Source: Megalonaias nervosa (taxonomy: Eukaryota > Mollusca > Bivalvia > Unionida > Unionidae). From it: DNA of 64,000 nt. The stretch spans positions 1-64,000 of the forward strand of contig JAECUM010004451.1 in assembly GCA_016617855.1 (NCBI GenBank). The letters are read 5' to 3'. Under the pieces are notes generated by a model. It saw only the letters and a program-made list of their open reading frames with translations, ran no database searches and had not been told where the DNA came from. The translations under genes were made by a program, and so were the position numbers. The first letter of the stretch is position 1. Every line of letters starts with the position of its first letter. Below, piece by piece: positions 47,815 to 55,989 of this stretch.

Positions 47815-48054
47815 CTGCAAAGAGGTCTGGCAATCACAATTCTGAGGTGCGCCTGACACAAAGGCATATCATATTATTATGTTCAGGAAGAGCCTCTTGA
47901 ATTGATATCAAGCGATAAATGAGTCTTCAAATCCTAGTTATCGTAAGAGGACATTCCAGCTGAAGCATCGTGAGAAAATCGTTTCAAATGAAATAAAAGA
48001 AATTACTTTGCAAGAAAAATCTCCAGGAACACTGACAAAAATACTGAATAAAAC

Positions 48055-48636
48055 TTAACAAGTTTCATACATTGGGTTGTTTGGAACACCTGTTCTAGTA
48101 TAGAAGGTGTCCGCTACAATACGGGTTCTGCCATGAGGGGGTTTCTTAATGTTCTCCTTTCTAACCACATCACCCAGTCTCCAACCATATTCCCAGGAGC
48201 TTAACAGAGGGAAAGAAAATTTGTCCTCTGGACTCTTCATGTATCTTGAATGTAAGTATTGATATCTACCTTTTCCCTCCTTGGTAAAACCATCGAACAG
48301 CTTCACTTTGGTGTTTGGGGTAACCGGTCGCATCTCCGCCGTAAGTAAGTTAGGATCCAAGGGTCGCTTTGCCGTAAAATCATCGCTATGAGATATTTTT
48401 TTGTTAAACCTGGATTCCTGGACATCAGTGTTCATTCTTTCTAATAAACCATCTCTTGGTTTCGGAGCATTTTCAATTTTCCTCCTGAAAACTTCGTATT
48501 GTTTTGACTTCTGTCCAGTTGTAGCGCTGGTTGAGCGCTTGTGAAACCAAGCCAGGCGAGTGTCTCTTTCTTTGTTGTATGACTCCTCCAAAAATTTCTG
48601 GATTTGGGTGTTAGCTGGGTAGTTTCTGCTAGACAT
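48055..48636 (-). CDS. SPMIP1/ATP6V1FNB-like sperm axonemal protein
   Basis: The open frame has 193 codons and is the best protein in the window. It is basic and tyrosine-rich, with no signal peptide or membrane segment. Seen in it: TRLAWFHKR (26-34), MRPVTPNTK (102-110), GKGRYQYLHSRY (121-132) and SSWEYGWRLGD (146-156). These blocks, and the length close to the ~170 residues I recall for the vertebrate protein, match ATP6V1FNB (SPMIP1), a filament-like microtubule inner protein bound in the lumen of sperm doublet microtubules. That match is from memory. The ATG at 48636 is the first in frame and sits 116 bp from an RFX X-box, as expected of a ciliary gene. The C-terminus may extend by splicing to 47814-47612. 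The other possibility is a different small doublet-microtubule protein. Confidence 0.6.
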   Translation of the reverse strand: MSSRNYPANTQIQKFLEESYNKERDTRLAWFHKRSTSATTGQKSKQYEVFRRKIENAPKPRDGLLERMNTDVQESRFNKKISHSDDFTAKRPLDPNLLTAEMRPVTPNTKVKLFDGFTKEGKGRYQYLHSRYMKSPEDKFSFPLLSSWEYGWRLGDVVRKENIKKPPHGRTRIVADTFYTRTGVPNNPMYETC

Positions 48637-48751
48637 GCTTTCAGCTTCTTGTCGTAGCTTGTTTGATCACCTTGGAAATATTTTTCCGTTATATTATACA
48701 GTTAACTTGCCGGGGCACATCAGTGAACGGAACTGTGCGGAACATATCAAC

Positions 48752-48766
48752 GTCGCCAAGAGCAAC
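48752..48766 (+). promoter_or_regulatory. RFX X-box (GTCGCC AAG AGCAAC)
   Basis: Both half-sites match the consensus GTNRCC(N0-3)RGYAAC without a mismatch, with a 3-base spacer. RFX factors drive ciliary and flagellar genes in animals through this site, usually within about 150 bp of the start. Here it is 116 bp upstream of the SPMIP1-like ATG. Confidence 0.7.
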
Positions 48767-48767
48767 G

Positions 48768-48775
48768 TGACGTAA
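48768..48775 (+). promoter_or_regulatory. CRE-like site TGACGTAA
   Basis: One base from the palindromic CRE TGACGTCA, and two bases after the X-box. CREM-type factors act on many male germline promoters, which would fit a sperm protein. Confidence 0.5.
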
Positions 48776-48780
48776 CAAAG

Positions 48781-48800
48781 TCTCGCGAGTAGACGCGAGA
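48781..48800 (+). promoter_or_regulatory. TCTCGCGAG-type elements
   Basis: TCTCGCGAGT is one base from the palindrome TCTCGCGAGA and is followed after AG by ACGCGAGA, a second near-half. The TCTCGCGAGA element is known from TATA-less, often bidirectional, housekeeping promoters. Confidence 0.6.
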
Positions 48801-48831
48801 AAACTTAGTTCCGCTTAAAATCTCAATAAAC

Positions 48832-48918
48832 ATGGCGCCTAACTGTCCTGAAGAAGTCGATGTGTTTACAGTTCCTCATTCGCGAATGAAAGAACTTGTA
48901 CAGAAATATTTAGACATG
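48832..48918 (+). CDS. Candidate first exon of a divergent gene
   Basis: An ATG in a good context (AACATGGCG) opens 29 codons, including MAPNCPEEVDVFTVPHSRMK and ELVQKYLD, a soluble N-terminus without repeats. A possible donor GTACCC follows in phase 0, otherwise the frame ends at a TAA at 48925-48927. The composition and the CpG-rich shared promoter favour a real first exon, but the donor is weak and I could not find the next exon. If real, its transcript would run antisense to the Spin/Ssty-type gene at 49.5-51.3 kb. The product is unknown. Confidence 0.4.
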
Positions 48919-49548
48919 GTACCCTAAATGATTGCCCCATTTCAGTGATACATTTTTGTATTGTTGCCATTGGCAGGCAATCAGGCAATACTTGCACGCA
49001 CTTAGTGCTATGGTCGTCATTCTGACATTAGATTAATTAGCTAGTTCAACACAATTTTAAAAATGTTAAAAAGCACTTATAAATAATACATTTTTGGAAA
49101 GTTCATGTCTTGAGAAGTTAAAATCTGAAATGCTTTTTAAAATACAGAATTCATTAAATTTTTAACGAATTTTTAAAGTTGGATCATGAAAACAAGGTAT
49201 CTGCCAAAATGTAAACTCCCTGGTGCATTGGGTAAAAATTCCATTTGTATGTATGAAAATTTTAAAGGAAAGCAATGAAATTGTAAATAAAGTCCAAAAC
49301 ACATTTGAATATCTAAATGTATCAACTGGTTGTCTAGGTACATAAGCACATTTGTGGCAACATCAATCAGAAACTGGTTATTTTTCTCTTTTTTTCTGGG
49401 TTACCACTTTAGGCAATTATAAAGTGTACATGACACAAAAATCTGGCCAAGTAACTCACTTTTCAGATGTCAGTAAAAAACAAAAATAAAGAACAAAACT
49501 TCATTAAAAAATGGTTCTGAAGATGCTTTAATGTTAATGCACATACTA

Positions 49549-49659
49549 TTAAACGACCATCTTTAAATCCTCTCTTTTGTAATTTTCCAACAGTTTATAT
49601 GAATAAATCGCACTGTCTCCGGCATACTTGATGTTATACCATTCTTTGTAGCCTGGAAC
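49549..49659 (-). CDS. Spin/Ssty (spindlin-like) gene, last exon
   Basis: Minus-strand acceptor TTTATCTCAG, then 36 codons and TAA (49551-49549). The translation has WYNIKYAGDSAIYSYKL and ENYKREDLKMVV. Spindlins have the equivalent block with W/FY.I.Y..DP.LY.YQLL.DYK.GDL, part of a Tudor-like Spin/Ssty repeat that reads methylated histone H3. The aromatic residues of the strand pattern are kept. Only part of one repeat is present in this exon and the chain stops directly after it, so this is probably a spindlin-like protein with one visible repeat and not an orthologue of vertebrate SPIN1. An ATTAAA lies about 17 bases past the stop on the minus strand. It joins in phase 0 to the exon at 50703. 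Confidence 0.6.
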   Translation of the reverse strand, partial: VPGYKEWYNIKYAGDSAIYSYKLLENYKREDLKMVV

Positions 49660-50627
49660 CTGAGATAAATATAAAAGAAAAATAATTTTCTTTCTCATTA
49701 GTAGTAGTGGATTATCATAAAATGTGCTTTTCTCACATGAAATTTGTTCGCTCGCTTTAATAGTCTATAGCTGGGGAAAACTTAATTACAAGAAGAACCA
49801 TTCACTGTCAGTACCTTAAATTCAAACTTTTCCATTAAACTGACAATACCATAAAATAATCAGTTGGATATAAACAATATTGCCTCTTAAAATCATTTTA
49901 CATTTTTTAAATTTAAATGTACATATATTTTAAAACAAATAAATTAGTTCTTGCACATACTATTGACAGAACTGGTACTTAAGTTTTCTAATAACGTTTC
50001 TTTGTAATTTACCAAAGAATATTATTTCTGAAAAGATTATATTATTATTGACATTATTTTGATAATTTTTGTCTTATTAGGCATTTAAAGCAGTATATCA
50101 CTTTTTAGGAATTAATTTAGGATATTATAATTGACTGAAAGTGAGAAGAGTTACTGAGTGTGAAAAGTGTGTTATAATTAGATGATTACATGCACATAAC
50201 AATTGATGCAAGAATTAGAAAGATTTTAAAGCATCATTCCTTGATATTGTTTTACCTGAGATATTACTTGGCCAATGTAACATTTTACAGCATTTCCTTC
50301 CTGGAAGGCATGTTTCGCTTTTTCCCAACAATAATTGGGTTATCTTCATTTCCATTTTCAATCATTGAGTATGCATGATGTAGAAGTTTTTAATATTCAC
50401 AGTAAGTTCATTAGAAACTTTCACAAGTTAAACTTTCCCTTTTTCATGGGCATAATTCATTTAACTTAAAGTTAAATATTTCTTTTTTTGGGTGGGAGTA
50501 AAATCTATAATTTCAGTGTAATAAATTTTTTTTATTTATTTACATATCTAGTTTTGCTTTTGGAAAGAACACAGTCAAATGATTGTTTGTGATAGTTCAG
50601 TTACTATATAACATCACAAAAACTTAC

Positions 50628-50703
50628 AATACAGCTTTCAGCTTCAATATCAGAGTCAAAGGAAAATCTTCTTTTTTGGATTTCTCTTAAACACTGGACT
50701 TGG
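50628..50703 (-). CDS. Spin/Ssty-type gene, internal exon
   Basis: 76 nt between an acceptor (T-rich, TATAG) and a consensus donor ATT/GTAAGT. The only suitable frame enters in phase 2 and leaves in phase 0, reading QVQCLREIQKRRFSFDSDIE and then AESCI. It joins directly to VPGYKEW of the last exon. It is acidic at its end and basic in the middle (QKRR), as in a linker. Confidence 0.6.
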
Positions 50704-51070
50704 CTATAAAAAAAAATATATACTATTTTTGATGAAATAAAATATATGTTCATAAGAACATATTTTGCTTTCATTAAAATATAAACTTACTATCATGCTT
50801 CTATGTGTTACACTTCAAGGTAGATATTTAGTGAAAACACGGTCAACATTTAAACAAACTGACTAATTATGAATAAATAATATCAACAGGAATAATATTA
50901 TTCATCTGATCTTTGTAAAAAAAATCCCACTGCTGTAAGTAAAGTTTTTGGTCATTTAATCTGACATCATATAATAGGCTTCACTGCTTAGAATACAAAT
51001 GAAAACCATTTGTTAAACATCAATTCTTACCACAAAATTCTCCTCATAAGGGGTTAAACACAATCAATAC

Positions 51071-51297
51071 TGGGATAACAATTCCACTGCAGGAGATTGT
51101 GTTGATAAGTCAATCACCTCAATGTCAATCTCTGAATCAAATGAACAAAATGGTGACTGTGTAGATCTTTGTGAGAATGGGATTGGACTTAAGGAGCCGG
51201 ATACTATCTGTTCTAGTGTCTGTGTGTTTGGGTGGTCTATGTCTATGAACAAGTCCTGGTGTTGAGGATATATGGGCTTGACATCATAAGAGTTACT
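51071..51297 (-). CDS. Spin/Ssty-type gene, upstream exon
   Basis: After the acceptor TTTTTAAATTTCAG (51298) one frame stays open for 75 codons, including KPIYPQHQDLFIDIDHPNTQ, SGSLSPIPFSQRSTQSPFCS and FDSEIDIEVIDLSTQSPAVE. It is Ser/Pro/acidic-rich, probably disordered. A donor-like CA/GTATTG at 51070 gives phase 2, matching the next exon. If that weak donor is skipped the frame ends at TGA 51066-51064. The FDSEID block echoes FDSDIEAE in the next exon. Confidence 0.5.
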
Positions 51298-51914
51298 CTG
51301 AAATTTAAAAACAGGACACACAATGTACCTTTCTACAACTATTAACTTTAATAAGTTCATTATACTTCATAAACAGTAAAAAAAATTACATAATCATTTT
51401 TCTTTAATTTAATTTGCCCGCAAATTAAATAATTGTCAAAACCATACGCCACCCACTACATACTAATTCACAGTGCTTATTCTTGCAGTTTTGCATTTTC
51501 AGATGTCAGCAACTGCAAATATGATCTTTATAATTAATATAACTAATTAATTAAATTTAAAGTATTTGATTATATTGCAACTTCCTGTTTACACATCCAT
51601 AAAATTTTGCGCGGGAATTAAACTCAACAGCACCAAAAGTAGGATAGAGTTGTGAAAGGAGGCAATTTGGTGATAACTTTTCGGGAGGTTAGGATGGGGA
51701 ATATTGTGGACCCTGGTTCGCTGAAAACTGCTCTATTTTGATCAAACTAAAATATGTTACACATGCAGACAAATGTTTGAATTTACTTAAAAACTAGGTT
51801 CTTTTAAGTTCTATTGCATAGAAATGGGGTATGAAAGTGTTAAAGTTTGCTCTTATTCAAATTCATCAAAATTATATAAAATATGATTTTAGAGTCAAAT
51901 TTGAATGTACTTAC

Positions 51915-52018
51915 CCTTTGGAAGCCTCAGAGGTAATGAATGGTTGCCTCTTTCCAAGGTTTCCTTCTGATTTGGTATTTTTTTGGATTTTTTTTAGTCT
52001 TGTGGGTTTTCCATGATT
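51915..52018 (-). CDS. Candidate upstream exon, same strand
   Basis: The block ends at a consensus donor (CCAAAGG/GTAAGT). Only one frame is open across it, reading HGKPTRLKKIQKNTKSEGNL and then GKRQPFITSEASKG, basic and protein-like. The supposed acceptor (ACTGGAG) is poor. The end phase (2) does not fit the phase-0 start of the exon at 51297, so if both are real another exon lies between or a boundary is wrong. Confidence 0.3.
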
Positions 52019-52019
52019 C

Positions 52020-55000
52020 TCCAGTATGGCAGAAAATTAGCGTCGTCCCTATTTTTTCCCGGTGCATTTAATGTGTGTACCACCATAAATAATAAAAACA
52101 AAGTACTTGGTAATTAAATGTATGTTTATCTGTTTAAATCATTCCATTTCAGACATTTAATTTGAACAATACTTATAAAACTCATATAGATAAAACAGCG
52201 TAGTTTGCATTGTGGCAGATACAAATGGGCACTGCGAAGAAACCATTGAAGTTGCTACATTGATGTTTCATGTTCACATTATGCCTTTGGTTATCATGTA
52301 TTATGGTCATTTGCACTGAGCAGAACCTAATCTGTTCGTTGTAATTCATTCTAACTGCAAGTAGTTTCTAAATTACATTATGGTCATTTACAAATGGGTG
52401 CAAAATATTGAATCAAGACCCTAATACTGGCGTTGTACAACAGGGTCCTGAGTCTTGTGTTCTATTTATTCATAAATAATAAATGTACTATATATTAGGG
52501 CCGACTTGGGGATGGGGAGAGATACGTGCTACCTCCCCGGTGATAGGAGCCCCCCCCCCCCCGGGCCCCCGGCTGCCACAGGTAAAATTACGTGAGTCTA
52601 AATAAACCACATTTAGGTCTAAACCTTCTAATACCTAGCCTAAAAGATAAAATTATACACATATGAAGGACTGTTTTCAGGGTATATTTTTAGATCTGTA
52701 ATGTCCTATATCTTATCTGCTCTGGATCACCCAAAACCTTAAGTCATTGATATGAACCAACGACATGTCAATCGATTTCTTTCGGAACCTTATATAATAC
52801 CACAAGGGAGGATTCTTTTCTCTGTGACCTTTTAAAAATCAACATTGATATCTAAAACTCCACTTCTGGTAGCATGAAAAATTTAGCACTGCTGTATATT
52901 TTAGTTATTTGAATTCTAATGCATACATCAGAATTGACTTCCTTTGCCACCTTTAAGGAATGCCAGCCTGTTTTCCAAGATTACACCAGGACATTGAATA
53001 CTGCACACATTGGTTGACCAAAAATGAGGCGGTCATTTGGCACAGTGCACCAGTTTCTATTGACCAATGAGAGCATTGTGTAATGATAATAATTTTAATA
53101 TGAACCTTAATGCAATTTGATCCTTTCACTTGATGATGATAGCCTATGTACAGGAGTAGCATAGTAAGAATCCTGCTCCCTCCTCCCCACCCCCCGCAAA
53201 ACTTGATTCCGGGGCCCCTTCCCAATAAAGAAAGTTGTTTGATTGGAATGTTGACCAACCCAACCCCCCAACCTCCATGCTGTTGTTGGGGTTGCTTGGG
53301 TGGCTGCTATGCCTCTGCTTTACAATTTCAATTACAACAGAGCTGAGCCTTTGAAAATTTATAACTGCATTACACAGCAAATTAAAACTTGTAGCAGTAG
53401 TTGGTTGCCTGCAGTGCTAGATAAGCGAGCTGTTCTCTGCCATTTTTTTTTTTCTTTCTGTCATGATGGGTGGTGGAGAACAATCAGTTTAAGACATAAC
53501 CTGTTCTGGTGGATCTGCATGTTTAATATTGATTATTGGACCACTTGTCATTTCCGACCACTGGCTGAACGTGACCAGCGACCATGATGTCTTGGCAAAA
53601 TACGCATTTCGACACTGCTATGAATGACCGCATTGCAAACACGGGGATAAACTCCACTGACCTTTATTTAATCAAATGACCGCTTATATGTTATTAAAAC
53701 AAGAAGAAAAAAGAGAGACTGATACCAGTATCTGAAATTATGCTTATAATGTTTTTATATTTTCAATTGTAAACCAGACTTAAGTACCTTTAGAGTATCC
53801 AAGCACTTAGCCTGGTTCCCAGATTTATAGTAGCTACTGCCCATACGTATGAGTAGGACCCAGCATCCAGCTCTGTGAATGACAGTATCACGAAAAGAGA
53901 CAGACACCACTGACCTTTACGTAATCATTTGCAACAAACAATCACTTGAATAGTAAATATTATTTTGATCAAAAACACACCTGAAAAAAAAAAAATGATA
54001 AAGGATTCTGGCTAATGGTTTGTATATAGTGACCAATGGTACAGATTATAAACCAGGCTAATGTACATGTCACGACTTCCCCTTGTGGTGCTGAAATTAA
54101 GGTAGTAATCATGTATATTGTTTGTCGTTAGAGATAATCCGTATTGCCTGGGAGTGAAAAAGGTCTTTGTCTATTAAACCAGCAATTGTTTGTGGGATTC
54201 GGTTGATAGTGTTAAAGGCTTGTGATGTTTGTTGTTTTGGGGGGTTTTTTTTTTTCCTGCTGTTATGATTACATGCCAGTCACCAAGCTGTCGTCTATTC
54301 AAATTGGCACGACTGGGTTACACACTTTGTTTATAGAGTTAATTCCTGTAAGTTTTCTTTGAATTAAGCTATTGACTTTTGTCTCTGAGTAACTGATTAT
54401 GTTTCTGGATGAGATAACTGTTTCTTTTTATTTCATTAATTGTTCGATATGCAATGCACATGTATAGATTTTTCATATCTTCTCAAAGTCTAAAGTACAA
54501 GTCACACGGGTCATGTATGTGCATTTACTCATTTAAAATTAAATATAAATTGTTCTTTTAAAATCTAACAGAACTTTTCTTTAACCAAAGTCTATTCAAT
54601 CCTGATTTTTGAATGATCTGCACCATAACTGTCATCAAGAAACTTGCAGATGAAAATTATAGATCTCCACAGTCTTTTACAATGGTGGCCATGTACTAAA
54701 TTTGGGTCAAGAAAAGAGCACTTCGAGTGGAATCGTCACAATATAGGGTAGTACAGATTTGTTTATTAATGTGCGTAGTGTTCATTGTGACATCACAGTG
54801 CACGACATTCAATCTGGATTGTACTGGATCACACCTTCAGGTTTATTTTGTTAAAAAATATCTACATACTTTAACATTGATTTTGCCATATGCACTTCTC
54901 AGGGCATCTAAATAATGACCTTCGAAAAGAATGTGGATGTATAAGAATCCAAATGAAGTGAATACTTGCCACTTTAAGGTATGTAGAATCAAATTCTATC

Positions 55001-55130
55001 AAATGAAACCTATTACTGTAATAATCGGTGTTCAATGCCTATATGACCTGTGTGACTTTTACTATAGTCAAAACATCTTTAAAGTCGATATTACAACTGA
55101 GAATTAATAATGTTAACACCTAGTACCTTA
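52020..55130. other. No firm feature
   Basis: Contains a 13-base C run and GC-rich block at 52549-52580, the repeat partner of 44213 at 52743-52792, and a C-rich segment at 53160-53280. An open block at 54727-54845 encodes a hydrophobic stretch (VVQICLLMCVVFIVTSQC) that could be a signal peptide, but no ATG or good donor supports it. Confidence 0.35.
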
Positions 55131-55136
55131 ATAAGA

Positions 55137-55590
55137 ATGGTAGAACCTCCAACTAAAAAGAGACAAATTTTAACACTGGAGAAAATAATTATTGTAACTG
55201 AAAGAAGTGAAAAAGAGCAGACCACTTGCAATATAGCGGTTTAAACGTCAGTAAAACAAATTTAGGGTGTTATAAAGGAAAAGGAGTAAATCAGAAATGG
55301 TTTCATATGCTAATACATGTACATGTGATCTTCAACTGTAAATGTGATTTCATGTTTAATGTTAGAAGTATATCTTTATTGATGTAATAATTTGTTCAGA
55401 TGAATGCATGCCACATTTTAGCAAGAACTATTAATAAAGAATAGAATATATGTACAGTGATTGTGGTTATTTTACTTTAAATTGTTCTGAAACGGGACCT
55501 TGGAAACTGGTCTTTTTGTACAAACATTTTATAAGAGACCGTTTTTTGTTGGCAGAAGGGGTGTTCTGTCATAACAGGTTTTACTGTAAT
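55137..55590 (+). mobile_element. Tigger/pogo-type DNA transposon relic
   Basis: From the ATG at 55137 the frame reads MVEPPTKKRQILTLEKIIIV then TERSEKEQTTCNIAV, a stop, and in the same frame GVIKEKE. This is the CENP-B/pogo N-terminal helix-turn-helix (TLEEK..II...EKGKS...IA) with about three stops. Further on, 'GGGACCTTGGAAACTGGTCT' and 'CATAACAGGTTTTACTG' (55494-55590) match typical sequence of a Tigger/pogo terminal region, with TA after the end. The DDE domain is absent, so the element is internally deleted. I did not find the left end. Confidence 0.55.
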
Positions 55591-55989
55591 AACTTTATTT
55601 TTGCTGATTTTTTTGTATCCAGTTGGTAAGCATAATCCCTTTTCTATTGATCCATGGCACTAAATCCTATAACACTCACTTTTTCAGTATCAATCCCAGT
55701 CAGATGAGAATACTATGTCTTCAGCACTGTTGACCTCAGATTTGAACTGCTGACACTTGCATGGAAAGCAGCATTACCTCAAGGCATAAAAACCATTTAG
55801 TGAGACCTGTTTTACCGGGAAGTGGCTAATGTGTGGGACAGCGTTGCATGACTTGTTCTTTCATGGCAGAAATTTGAGGAAGAGAGAGAGCAGTCATGTC
55901 AGAAATTCAGGACAGAGAGGGGGTGATAAATAAATTTAAAAAGACCACAAATTGGATGAGCTGTAATTGCTTATATAGGATAGAAATAT

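Larger units (their letters stand above)
48637..48831. promoter_or_regulatory. Bidirectional promoter region
   Basis: 195 bp separate the minus-strand ATG (48636) from a plus-strand ATG (48832). The interval is CpG-rich with no TATA box. It holds, in order, an X-box (48752-48766), a CRE-like TGACGTAA (48768-48775) and a pair of CGCG elements (48781-48800). Short CpG-rich gaps between divergent starts are typical of shared promoters. Confidence 0.6.
31900..48900. other. CpG-rich compartment
   Basis: By hand count there are about 34 CpG in 36001-37000, against about 6 in 30001-31000 and 2 in 50001-51000. The change begins near 32 kb and ends just past the shared promoter at 48.7-48.9 kb. In mosaically methylated invertebrate genomes, CpG loss marks methylated gene bodies. 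This block would then be unmethylated DNA, and the flanks transcribed gene bodies. Confidence 0.7.

Noticed and set aside
54727..54915. Possible secreted protein start (hydrophobic N-terminus)
   Set aside because: No initiating ATG before the hydrophobic stretch and only a poor donor after it.
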